Source of the DNA: an uncultured Clostridia bacterium
Lineage (GTDB): Bacteria > Bacillota > Clostridia > Christensenellales > Borkfalkiaceae
Direction: 5' to 3'
DNA: 37,463 bases
Assembly: GCA_937912025.1 (NCBI GenBank)
Contig: CALDOZ010000013.1
Span: forward strand, 1 to 37,463
The position numbers and the translations under genes were made by a program. Below are positions 13,742 to 23,600 of the stretch, piece after piece; position 1 is the first letter of the stretch, and each line of letters begins with the position of its first letter. Under the pieces are notes generated by a model, which did not search any database, had not been told where the DNA came from, and worked only from the letters and a program-made list of their open reading frames with translations.

Positions 13742-16342
13742 ATGAAGTTTTTTAAAAACGTTAGAACTTTTTTAGCATCTATGTTATGCGCAACAATGTG
13801 CGTAACGGGTGGTCTTGCTGTTAGTTCGTTAAACGGTGGCAACGTTAAGGCGGCTGACGGTTCTACCCCAACTGTATCTAGCGATATTCAATACGTTTTA
13901 GATGCTTTTAATTCGTATGGCTCAGGTAGTTTATTTACTGCTGAGTACGTTACGGACGAAAAAATTGGTGGAAGTGAATCGTTAACAACAAGCGGTATTA
14001 AAGTTACTGCAAAGTATAATACAGATAGGGCTTACGAATACAATATTTTAAAATTTAACGCATCTAGTTTAGACTATAACGAGCCTATGGTCGGTGTTGT
14101 TTTTGACCCTGAAACACAAGGAACAAACACTCTTGGTCAACCTTATTTCTATTTTTCTAATATGGAAAACGATACTGGGTGGTCATACAATTTTTCAGCT
14201 TTAGGTCAAGATAGCGCGTCCAAACCTTCAGCGGGTGTTAATATAAGATTTATTTCGCCTGTGTCTAAAGCTTTTGGTTCAAACATTGGTGTGTATGGCA
14301 TAAACAATCAAGGTAACGTTACTGAGAGTAATGGTATGCGTCCGGCAAGTTTAAAAGGTTACATGGCTACCCCGTTTAATATGTATTACGACTATAAAAC
14401 TAACGTTACTTACACGGATATTAATTCTGCAATAGAGTACGTTAATGGTAGTGGTGTTGATACAGGTACTGTTAAAAACCGTTTCACTGCTATGCTTGGC
14501 GTAAAAAGAACTGAATACGCTAATTACGCTACCACTTTCGTTAACCCTTACGCAACTGAAGAAAGCGCTAATCCGTTAACTCTTAAAAACGGCGCTCAAA
14601 CTTCTACGTTTGCCGGCTTTGAAGATGGTAAAGTTACGTTAGGTTTTAGAAAGACTGCCGAAAGTGCAGGTGGCTCGTTCATTTTAACGTCTATTGCAGG
14701 TCTTGACCTTACAAGTCCTACCAATACGTTTGGCGAAAATTCAAGAATTTTAACCGCTGAAGATAAAGTTGTTAAAGCGGGTAATGATTTTGAAATTGGC
14801 GCTCCTAAATATAAAACTCCGTTTGGCGGAGATTTAACCACTTCGTTTAACGGAAAAATAAACGTGTATAAAGGCGGAAGAACTTATAAGCACTCTTACG
14901 ATGCTTACGGCGCTGCGGTAACGAGTATTACTGCCGATGCTGGCATCACGGGTACTATTGCAACAGACAAAGCCGTTGGCGATAAAATTACTCTTACTGA
15001 CGTTGGAACTTATACCGTTGAGTATATTGACGGCGACTACGTTGCTTATAGTGAAGTTGTTGTTCCTGAAGCGGTTGCACTTACTACCGACCTTAAAAAC
15101 GTTACTTTAAAAATTAACGGCAACGATTACGTTGAGGGCGATACTGTGCTTGTTGGTGATAAAGTTACCGTTGTTCCTAACGAAGGTTATACTATTTGGG
15201 GTATGAATAATATCACCGATAACGTTAAGAAAATTAAAGTTAACAATAATTATAAAACTCTTGAATCAGACGGTTCATACACTATTCAATCAAGCGACGC
15301 TACAAGTTCTACAATTTCGCTTACTGCTTTAGCGTACTCTAAGCGTTACACGGTAAGTTTAATTCGTCATAATAATAGTTATAGTACTTATTCTGCCGCC
15401 CTTTCAGCCGCTGCTAAATTACACTTGTTTGAAGGTATACCTTCAACTTATTACAGTTACTATGATAGTAATGCTTGGAAAAATGGTAAATTCTATAGTT
15501 TAATTTCTTATGACGGAATGGGCAATACTTGGACTAACGAGGTAGACAGAACTGGTATATTGGCTGAAGGTGTAATGTGGGCTACTAGTCATCCTGTAGG
15601 CGCGCCAGATAAAGGCGAGTACGTAGGTTACGCAGTTAAAAATTCCGATACCGGCGAAAGTCTTGGTTTGTTTAAGACGGGTACGGTAAAAGGCGTTAAC
15701 TCTTTTGAAGTAAACTGCAATATTTCAATGGAAGCAATTTATCTTACAACGCGTGTTGAAACTGCCGTTATTAAAACGGGCGACGTTAATTCAATGAGCG
15801 TTAAATTCAAAATTAATGAATCTGCTTATAATAAAATTATAGAAGCGCTTGGAGATAAAGCAAATACCGCTACTATAAACGCAGTTGTTGCAGATAGTAG
15901 CGCAGGTATGAGTGATCCGTTTGCTGCTTACAATGCAATGGGCTCAAATTCAGACGTTATTAAGGCTGCTAAAATAACTAACTGGGCAACTGAAACGGAT
16001 AGCGAAGGTACTTGGAAAGTTGCTGTTGTAACTATTAAAAATATTAGCGACGAAAATATTAAAAAAGGTTACAACGTAGGTGCGTTTATAACTTATACAA
16101 GCCCTAACGGTGGTATTGGTTGGCGTTTCGGTAGCGCTACTGGAAATAAATTTAAATCTTATTCGTTGTACGACAGCGCTAAAAAATATATCGACGACGG
16201 TATTATCGTTTCTGGAGACGGAGCAAGCGGAACTTACAGTTATACTGCTAATGGCGTAACTTATTACTCTAATACGTTAATGGCGTATGAAATTAAAGAT
16301 ATAGTTGACGTTTATATTAAAGGTACGGTTGTTACCGAATAA
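13742..16342 (+). CDS. Secreted protein with lectin-like module and Ig-like domain
   Basis: 866 residues. A signal peptide is cleaved probably after VKA (residue 37). Residues about 40-355 form the beta-rich module shared with the operon downstream. Its marks are YYDYKTNVTY, the strand FAGFEDGKVTLGF, and FILTSIAGLDLT (Gly320). A short Ig-like domain (about 365-445) has the pattern NVYKGGRTYKHSY ... VGTYTVEYIDGDYVAY. The C-terminal 400 residues are beta-rich without a family I recognise. There is no lipobox, sortase motif or C-terminal helix, so it is released or held by binding. The N-terminal half is clearly paralogous to the 17049 protein, including the signal region (GG-A-SSLN). AAGGAGG precedes the ATG. 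It has its own promoter and terminator and so is monocistronic. Likely role: glycan binding outside the cell (inference). Confidence 0.8.
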   Translation: MKFFKNVRTFLASMLCATMCVTGGLAVSSLNGGNVKAADGSTPTVSSDIQYVLDAFNSYGSGSLFTAEYVTDEKIGGSESLTTSGIKVTAKYNTDRAYEYNILKFNASSLDYNEPMVGVVFDPETQGTNTLGQPYFYFSNMENDTGWSYNFSALGQDSASKPSAGVNIRFISPVSKAFGSNIGVYGINNQGNVTESNGMRPASLKGYMATPFNMYYDYKTNVTYTDINSAIEYVNGSGVDTGTVKNRFTAMLGVKRTEYANYATTFVNPYATEESANPLTLKNGAQTSTFAGFEDGKVTLGFRKTAESAGGSFILTSIAGLDLTSPTNTFGENSRILTAEDKVVKAGNDFEIGAPKYKTPFGGDLTTSFNGKINVYKGGRTYKHSYDAYGAAVTSITADAGITGTIATDKAVGDKITLTDVGTYTVEYIDGDYVAYSEVVVPEAVALTTDLKNVTLKINGNDYVEGDTVLVGDKVTVVPNEGYTIWGMNNITDNVKKIKVNNNYKTLESDGSYTIQSSDATSSTISLTALAYSKRYTVSLIRHNNSYSTYSAALSAAAKLHLFEGIPSTYYSYYDSNAWKNGKFYSLISYDGMGNTWTNEVDRTGILAEGVMWATSHPVGAPDKGEYVGYAVKNSDTGESLGLFKTGTVKGVNSFEVNCNISMEAIYLTTRVETAVIKTGDVNSMSVKFKINESAYNKIIEALGDKANTATINAVVADSSAGMSDPFAAYNAMGSNSDVIKAAKITNWATETDSEGTWKVAVVTIKNISDENIKKGYNVGAFITYTSPNGGIGWRFGSATGNKFKSYSLYDSAKKYIDDGIIVSGDGASGTYSYTANGVTYYSNTLMAYEIKDIVDVYIKGTVVTE

Positions 16343-16354
16343 AAAATATAAATT

Positions 16355-16383
16355 AAAGTGGCGAAGATTTTCGCCACTTTTTT
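16355..16383 (+). terminator. Terminator of the 13742 gene
   Basis: An 11-bp perfect stem AAAGTGGCGAA/TTCGCCACTTT with loop GATT, then TTT, 13 bases after the stop codon. Confidence 0.9.
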
Positions 16384-16488
16384 GTATGAAAAATTTATAG
16401 TTGTGTTTTAGATTATTTTGCTAATTTTATCTTAAGGTGATAGTCATACAACTTGTCATTATAAAACGCGCCTACTTGACACCGCCCT

Positions 16489-16582
16489 GTCATTCTGAGC
16501 CTTGCTAACTTTGACCGACCTACGAAGAATCTAAAAAATAGATACTTCGAAAGTAGGGCGAGAAAGCCCGTCTCAGTATGAC
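16489..16582. repeat. REP/MITE-like foldable element
   Basis: The ends GTCATTCTGAG (16489-16499) and CTCAGTATGAC (16572-16582) are inverted with one mismatch. An inner hairpin pairs CCTAC-GAAGAATCTA (16519-16533) with TAGATACTTC...GTAGG (16539-16557) around AAAAA, with one mismatch and a four-base bulge. The GTCATTCTGA...GAAGAATCT pairing is a pattern of dispersed palindromic repeats in many bacterial genomes. It shares three blocks with 13465-13525. No coding capacity. Confidence 0.75.
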
Positions 16583-16708
16583 GTCACCTATATCCGTCGC
16601 TTAGAACGTGTCGTTGTGACGCTACCAATTAAAGTAATCTTGCCGTAGGCGTTTGTAATAAAATATAAAAACGTAACACTTTTATAATTTTTGTGTAAAC
16701 TATGTGAA

Positions 16709-16757
16709 AAAAACCACTCAAAATGTGCGATTATATGCGTAATTTGAGTGGTTTTTC
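16709..16757. terminator. Strong hairpin with A- and T-tracts, no adjacent gene
   Basis: AAAAACCACTCAAA (16709-16722) and TTTGAGTGGTTTTT (16743-16756) form a 14-bp perfect stem around a 20-base loop. The nearest upstream gene already has a terminator at 16355. It may be a back-up bidirectional terminator insulating the operon, or the end of an unseen small RNA. Confidence 0.6.
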
Positions 16758-16917
16758 TTTATTGAAAATGGGCTTGCTTTTTCGTTATATTTTGCTAATA
16801 ATTTAACAAATATAAAAACAGTTGTTTTGTTATATAAAAAAAATTCAATAAAATATAACAAAAATATTTATGTTATTGTAAAAATTATAAAATATATATA
16901 TTTTAACTCAAAAAATT

Positions 16918-16926
16918 TGTTATAAT
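16918..16926 (+). promoter_or_regulatory. Extended -10 promoter of the surface-protein operon
   Basis: TG-T-TATAAT (16918-16926) is a consensus extended -10. No good -35 box is seen at the proper distance. Transcription would start near 16933, leaving a leader of about 115 bases. Confidence 0.55.
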
Positions 16927-17048
16927 ATATGCGTAAACTGGATAATTGCCTATTTATGCCCGTTTTGTATTAAATTAAAGGGGTAAGGCATACTAAAAAT
17001 GTCCTACTACTAATGTAATTAGTAAACTTATTTGAGGAGGGAAGTGAA

Positions 17049-20000
17049 TTGAAAGCAAAAGGTTTACGAAAAATTCTTGCCGGCATTATGAGTTTAGCAA
17101 TGTGCATATCTGGTGGTATTGCTATAAGCTCGCTAAACGCTACCAATGCTAAGGCTAATACCTCTACGCCAATTCAAGTATCTAGCGATATTCAAAAGAT
17201 TATCGATGGTTACGCAACGAGAACGTACAGTGGTATTAAAATGAACGTTGAATACGTAGAAAACCAAACTTTAAACAATGGAACTACGGGGATTAACGGT
17301 ATTAAATTTACCATTGAAAACATTGGTTCTGTTGAGTATGAAGGCGAGTTATATCCAAACTTTACGGTAGATGTATCTTCTTTCACTGGTAACGATGCGT
17401 ACTGGGGCGCTATTTATGCTCCAGATGGTGGAAATCAGAGCGCTCACGAACGTATGGAAGTTTATTTGCGTAACGTTGATGAAAAATACGCTCTTTCTGC
17501 AAGAACAGGTTTTGACGGAACTCAAACTTTCAGAGTTTGGAAGTCTGGTTACGGTCAAAACGGCGTTGGCACTATTGGTGTTTATAATCCGACTGATGCT
17601 AGCAAGGTGTACAATTTTAATACTGGTAAAACTTACGCTAAAACAGACGGTAGCATGACTAAACCGTTCAACTACTATTACGACTATGCAACTAACGTTG
17701 TGTATAAAGATACTTCTAACGGTAACGGTGTTGATGGTGTTGATGCGATCGACAAGTACCGCTTAGGTCAAATTCTTAACTTAAATCCTACTAATTTTGG
17801 TAGCGTTGACAGTTCGCTTATCGAGCCATATTCGGCTGGTGTTACTTTAAGAAATTATACGGGCGCTGCAACGCAATTCCCATTCGAAGGTCTTAGAAAC
17901 GGCAAGGCGTATATAGGTTTCCGTCCTAACATCAAAGTTGGCAAGTCAATGAGTTTTATTTTGACTTCTTACGCAGGTTTAGACCTTACTAACAAAAATA
18001 ATACGTTTGGTGAAGATTGTAAGGTTTTATTTGCTGAAAACGACAATGCTTTTAAAGGCGTAGATTATACTATTCCGACCGCTGAGTTTACAACTCCGTT
18101 TGGTGACGAGATTACAACTGCTCAATTTGACGGTAAGGTAAACGTGTATAAAGGCTCAAGAGCGTATAAGTTTGCTTACGGCAGTATTGGCGCAAGCGTT
18201 GCAAGTATTGCTAACGATACTGGTTTGACTGTTACCGAATACGTTAACAAATCGGTTGGCGATAAAATCATTTTCGACGAAGCTGGCGTTTATACTTTAG
18301 AATACGTTGATAATCAAGGTTACACGGCGTACAAAACGGTAAACGTAACTTTCGACCCTGAAGCAACGAACGTTATTGGAAGCGTTACTATTGACGATTT
18401 ACTTTCAAACCTTCAAGCTGACGGCGTAACGTTTACTAAAAACTCGTCGGTGGAAGCGTCTGGCTCGGGCGTAACGTTTAACGGCGTTAAAGTTGACGTT
18501 ACAAACAATACGGTTGTTAATTACGCTAAACCTATTAACCTTCAAAGTTTCTTCTATAACACAAAATCTGACAATGCTCCTATCATAGGTCTTGTTCCAA
18601 CACCTAATACCGCTTATACGGGTGGAAATATTCCTACGACTATTGAGGCTTATGGTCAAGCGGTAGCAAACGGAACTTTACCTGAATTTAATAGCGAGTT
18701 TGAATATATAGAAATCGTTCTTACGGACGTTCACGACGCAACTAGCAAAATTCACGTTAGAATAACATGCAATCCGCATCCGGACGCTGCTCCAGACGGA
18801 CCTAGAGATAACGGCACAACTTATAAGGGTGCGTTAGTTGACGTTTGGGCTGATAAAGACGGCGTGTCAACAGGTAACGTTGGTTACAATAAAGGCTACG
18901 GTGTTAGATTTGGCGCTGTTCGTAATTTCAGTTATATGGGATATTCAACCGAAGCGTTCAAACTTATTTACGATTACGATAAAAACGCTATATATTCTAG
19001 TGTAGACGGCGACAAAAACTCAAACGTTACAAATAGTTACCTTCTTAAAATGTTTGGCGTTCCTGCAAAAGATTACGATAAATATGTAGACCCAGATAAC
19101 GGCGGTAATTACAAAGCGTGCTCTTTAGATGAAAGGAAAAACCAAACTACTTGGAATGGTTTTACAAACGGCGACGTTAATCTTTCTATCGAGTTTAAAC
19201 TCAAAACGGGCGTATCAAAGGGTACGGTTGTGATGACTAACTTGCTTGGTTTAGATCTTACGGGTGGTCAAACTTCTTTCGACGTTAAATCGTATAAAGA
19301 CCATTGCTCAGACGAGGCGCTTAACGAGTATACTCCTGCAGGGGAAATTGTTGTTCCTAAAATCACTTTAAAGAATACGTTTATTGAAAACTATTCAAGA
19401 AGTTACGAAGGTAAAGTTGTCGTTATGCACAACGGAACTAAGATTGATACCGTTAACGCGGGAGATAAATACGACCTTAACAAGCCTGGTAAATACGATT
19501 TTGTATACGACCTTGGCGCAAGGAAATTTATTCATACTACAAAAGTTAAAGCGGGCGTTAAATTTGTAATTAACGGCTCTGCATCAGTTGAAATTGACGG
19601 TCAAAAATACTTTAACGGTGACGTTTACTTAACTGATAAAGATTTTGACTTTGCTGAAAAGATTTCTCAAAACTGGTACTTTATTAATTCGTCGCTTGTA
19701 GACGAGGCAACTCAATCTGCAATAGATTACGTTAAAACTGAAAACGAAGGTTCGATTGCTATTGATAATCTTACGATAAGTAACGTTTATACGGTAACGG
19801 TTAGAGAAAATTATACGCTTAACTATTACGTTCAAAACAAACTTTACGACACAAAGATCATTAAACAAGGCGAAAATGCGGTAATTCCGTCGGTAAATCC
19901 AAGCGTTACGGGTTACACGTTCAGTACTTGGCTTAAAGACGGCGTTGAGTTTGGTGGAGATGATTTACTTCCTATTACCGATACTTACGGCGCTGAAGTT

Positions 20001-20675
20001 TATAACGTAAAAGCATACCTTATTCCTATAAACTATACCGCAACGTTAGTATTAGATAAATCGTTTGACGGAATGGCTACGATGCCAAGCGCAAGCGGAG
20101 TATTCAATATAGAAAGTTCGCTTGACGGTTTTGCTAAACCTACTATTGACGCAACGAACGGCGCTGGGTACGTTTTCGGTGGTTGGTACTATAACGGAAA
20201 ACTTATTACTTCGGGTTCTGACCTTCCAAGTCAAGACGTTACAGTTTACGCTTATCTCACTAACGAACACTTCACTATAACTTACAAAGAGTTTAATTCT
20301 CAAGGTAAAGTTATCGTTGTTGGAACGAGCGACGTTGTTGTTGGCGAAAAGGTTAGCGCTAAGGAGTTTAGTAAGGACGGTTACGTTCTCGAAGGCTGGT
20401 ATACCGACGTTGCTTGCACTCAAAAATACAATTTCGGTCAAACTTTAAGTGATGACGTTGAATTGTATGCTAATTGGGTAAAAGTTGGCGACGATATGGT
20501 TGACGGCGTTAATCAAGAATTAGTAAAACCTTCAACGGATATCGTTACCAACGTAGAAACTGGCGCGTTTAATAAAATTGACGGTCTTGGAATTACGTCG
20601 ATTATATTAGCGGTAGTTGGATTAATTGCTACGATTGTTATGGCAGTTTTAGTGATATTGAAATTAAAAAAATAA
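17049..20675 (+). CDS. Giant membrane-anchored surface protein, two lectin-like modules and InlB-type repeats
   Basis: 1208 residues. A signal peptide is cut probably after AKA (residue 36). Module copy 1 covers about 38-345 (YYDYATNVVY, FILTSYAGLDLT with Gly310) and is followed by an Ig-like domain to about 435. Module copy 2 covers about 445-770 (IYDYDKNAIY, GLDLT with Gly734). Three Listeria-Bacteroides (InlB B-type) repeats follow at about 918-985, 995-1075 and 1075-1148, with STWLKDG, GGWYYNG and EGWYTDVACTQKYNF. A C-terminal helix (about 1180-1205) ending KLKK anchors it. A lone ETG precedes the helix, but no true LPXTG is present. Translation starts at TTG: GGAGGG lies seven bases before it, and no in-frame ATG fits. 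First gene of the seven-gene operon. Probably binds glycans at the cell surface. Confidence 0.8.
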   Translation: MKAKGLRKILAGIMSLAMCISGGIAISSLNATNAKANTSTPIQVSSDIQKIIDGYATRTYSGIKMNVEYVENQTLNNGTTGINGIKFTIENIGSVEYEGELYPNFTVDVSSFTGNDAYWGAIYAPDGGNQSAHERMEVYLRNVDEKYALSARTGFDGTQTFRVWKSGYGQNGVGTIGVYNPTDASKVYNFNTGKTYAKTDGSMTKPFNYYYDYATNVVYKDTSNGNGVDGVDAIDKYRLGQILNLNPTNFGSVDSSLIEPYSAGVTLRNYTGAATQFPFEGLRNGKAYIGFRPNIKVGKSMSFILTSYAGLDLTNKNNTFGEDCKVLFAENDNAFKGVDYTIPTAEFTTPFGDEITTAQFDGKVNVYKGSRAYKFAYGSIGASVASIANDTGLTVTEYVNKSVGDKIIFDEAGVYTLEYVDNQGYTAYKTVNVTFDPEATNVIGSVTIDDLLSNLQADGVTFTKNSSVEASGSGVTFNGVKVDVTNNTVVNYAKPINLQSFFYNTKSDNAPIIGLVPTPNTAYTGGNIPTTIEAYGQAVANGTLPEFNSEFEYIEIVLTDVHDATSKIHVRITCNPHPDAAPDGPRDNGTTYKGALVDVWADKDGVSTGNVGYNKGYGVRFGAVRNFSYMGYSTEAFKLIYDYDKNAIYSSVDGDKNSNVTNSYLLKMFGVPAKDYDKYVDPDNGGNYKACSLDERKNQTTWNGFTNGDVNLSIEFKLKTGVSKGTVVMTNLLGLDLTGGQTSFDVKSYKDHCSDEALNEYTPAGEIVVPKITLKNTFIENYSRSYEGKVVVMHNGTKIDTVNAGDKYDLNKPGKYDFVYDLGARKFIHTTKVKAGVKFVINGSASVEIDGQKYFNGDVYLTDKDFDFAEKISQNWYFINSSLVDEATQSAIDYVKTENEGSIAIDNLTISNVYTVTVRENYTLNYYVQNKLYDTKIIKQGENAVIPSVNPSVTGYTFSTWLKDGVEFGGDDLLPITDTYGAEVYNVKAYLIPINYTATLVLDKSFDGMATMPSASGVFNIESSLDGFAKPTIDATNGAGYVFGGWYYNGKLITSGSDLPSQDVTVYAYLTNEHFTITYKEFNSQGKVIVVGTSDVVVGEKVSAKEFSKDGYVLEGWYTDVACTQKYNFGQTLSDDVELYANWVKVGDDMVDGVNQELVKPSTDIVTNVETGAFNKIDGLGITSIILAVVGLIATIVMAVLVILKLKK

Positions 20676-20688
20676 GGAGCGGAGATAA

Positions 20689-23600
20689 ATGAAAAGTTTT
20701 AAAAAGATTATTGGTCTTGCTGTGACCGGCGCGTTATCTCTTGCGTTGTCTGTTTCGTCGCTTTTTGCAGGGTTTACTGCAAGCGCGAGCGATTCTTCAA
20801 CTCCGATAAAGGTAACTCCTCAGACGGTAGAGGCTCAATTTGTAGCGGGTATTCACGACGTAAAGGCGGCGGAATTCGTTCCTAGTTACATTCTTAATAG
20901 GGCCGTTAATACTGAACTTGGTCAAGCTCCGTATACCGGACCTAAAAGCGGTGTAAAAGTTACCTTTAAAAACACCGGTAAAGAAAATCCTGTTGAGTTT
21001 AACAAGACTTTTAAGGTTTCTGATTTTAGTAACGGTGGCGTTGTTGCTCAGTTTATACCGTTGCCTAGTAAGGCGATATTTGATAAGTCTACAGTTGAGT
21101 TTAAAAACCTTTACGTAAGCGTTTATGAAGTTGACGCTCAAGGTAAAGATACGGGTAAATCTATCAACGTAATTTATTCATCGGCACCAAGTTATAGTGG
21201 CGCGCATAACGACCTTGGGCTTGATAACGTTGCGCCGTCTGCATACTTTGCGGCGTTCGCGACTAACGGAAGTGAAGAAGATCAATCGCAAAAACCTTAC
21301 GCATACTTCAATGATGAGTACAAAATGCCAAGGTATGATGGTAACGGCGCGGGCGCGGGTACTGCTCAACACGCTTCAATGCGTGAAACTACTACGCCTT
21401 TAACTATTACTTATTTTGAAACGGGTGAAGGCGAAAATAAAGTTATGTCTGCAAAGGCGTCTCCAGTTCGTGCTGGGTTCCCAGACGTATTGCGTAACTT
21501 TAACGAATATCGCGACCCTAAAACTAAGTATGACGACGTTAATGTTGCGAACAAAGCGTTAGTTGACGATCCTCTTATTTTTGCAGGCTTTAGCGAAAAT
21601 GCAAATCTTAAAGTAAGATTTTATATTGACTCGCTTGTAGGCGCTGCAAACGAAGCAAGTTTTATGTTTTATCAAATAGGTACGGAAAGATTAGTTAACC
21701 GCATTTCTGCATCAACAAATCTTAATGGTGTTAAAGATTATCAATATAAATTACCAACGCCAACTTGTCTTAATGCTCAAGGCGATATCGTAACTGTTGA
21801 TTATAACGTATCGATTGCTAAGGCTGACGCTCCTACGGTTGCAGTTGCATCAGGGAATAAACTTTCTTCGTTTACTCCTGCTTCAGAAGGTAGTTACGTT
21901 GCAACTTATTCTTACCTTGATACTACTGAAAACGTTGAATACTCATTCCCAATGTCGTTTGAAGTTGTTGATAGCGCGTCTGCTCCAATTATTATAAGCG
22001 ACGTTAGTAGTACGACGGACTTTAATAAATACTACGGCTCAGATTATTACGTTTCGGCAAAAGTATCTTGCGACATTTATAAGGGTGGCTCTAAACCTAG
22101 TTTAGTTGCAAAACTTTATAAACACAACGGAACTGATTACGATTACGTTAAACAAATTCCACTCAATAAATATCTTAACCTTAAAACTGAAAATCTTGGT
22201 TTTGGTAGATATAGAGTTGATTATGTAGCAACCGACGTTTATGGTCGTACCCAAATTGCATCAGTTAATATTAATGCGTTAGAAGAAGATAGACTTTTCA
22301 GTAGTATGGTTAACGGTGTTGATGGTCAAACTGAAAACTTCTACGTAGGCGTAACTGAACAATTTATTATTTCAAGTAGCGACGTTACTATTTACGACGC
22401 TATAAAAGGTAGAGATTATATAACTGCCGACGTTTATATTACCGACTCTGAGGGTAATAGAGAACTTCAAAGTGGCGACGTTAATTTTAAAGATTATCTT
22501 GCAACGAAAGGTAACGTTTGCGCTGAATATCTCGTAGAGTACGTTTATAACGACGCGTCTCTCGCGTTTAGTAAAACTTATACTAAAACTATTAAAGTTG
22601 TTGACGCTATTGCTCCTACCATTGACGTTATTTCAGACAGATATATTTTCAACGCTAAAATAGACGAAGAAAAAACGGTATCTGAAAGCGTAGTTTATCT
22701 CAAAGCAATTAAAGGTACTGAGTTGTTGTTTGGTAATATAATTGCAATTGATAATGTTGGTGAAAAGTATTCGCTTACAGACAATATCATGTGGGCTGTT
22801 AATAAAGACGGTGTTGCCGACGAAAGCGTTGCTCCGTTTAAGTCAAGCGGTTTAACTTACACCGTTGCAAGTAACGGCGAATACGTATTTAGATTTACGG
22901 TGTTTGACGAAGTAAACGGTTTACCTAACAGATACACGTCACTCGTAATGATAGTTACCGTTCAAGATAATTTCTATGAAATACAAGTTGGCGGTAAATA
23001 TGAAATTGACAACAACTACGATTCAATCAAACTTAGCGATTTAATAGTTACCGACTATTACGGCAACTTAGTAAACGTTGAAAAAACTGTTACCGCGTAC
23101 GACGAAAACAACAACGTTGTTTGGACGGGTAACGTCGGCGACGTTAAAAAGTTTGAAAAAACGGGTAATTATACTATTAAAACGGAAGCAAAACTTAATG
23201 GTAGCGTAATCGCAACCGACGTTCAAAGCGTTATGATTTACGACGAGTTAAAACCACAAATCATAGTTAGTGGAAGCGTTGTTAAAAAAGGGCTTGTAGG
23301 TAGCGAAATTACCCTTCCAACCGTTACGGCAATAGATGAAAATAGCACTACTAACCTTATTGTAGACGTTATTTTAGGTTCTACCGTTATTAACATATAC
23401 GAAAATAAATTTGTTCCTATTGAAGCTGGCAACTACGTTGTAACGTATACGGCGACAGATTTATCTGGCAATGAAAACGTTTATTCTTACGTTATTAAAG
23501 TTGAAGGCGATAAAGAAGGTTCAATTGCTTCGTTCTTCAATAATTACGGTTTATTTGTTGCTATACCGCTCGTTGTAATTGCAGGAGCATTAGTTGCGTT

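Larger units (their letters stand above)
16343..17048. other. 706-base intergenic region before the surface-protein operon
   Basis: Contains a terminator (16355-16383), a foldable REP-like element (16489-16582, related blocks to 16654), a second strong hairpin (16709-16757), and the operon promoter with a structured leader (16918-17048). The leader has TATGCC/GGCATA and ACTAAT-GTA-ATTAGT pairings. No gene is seen. Confidence 0.7.

Noticed and set aside
20558..20675. LPXTG sortase signal at the end of the 17049 protein
   Set aside because: Only an ETG is present before the helix; no LPXTG-like pentapeptide is seen, so a plain membrane anchor is more likely.
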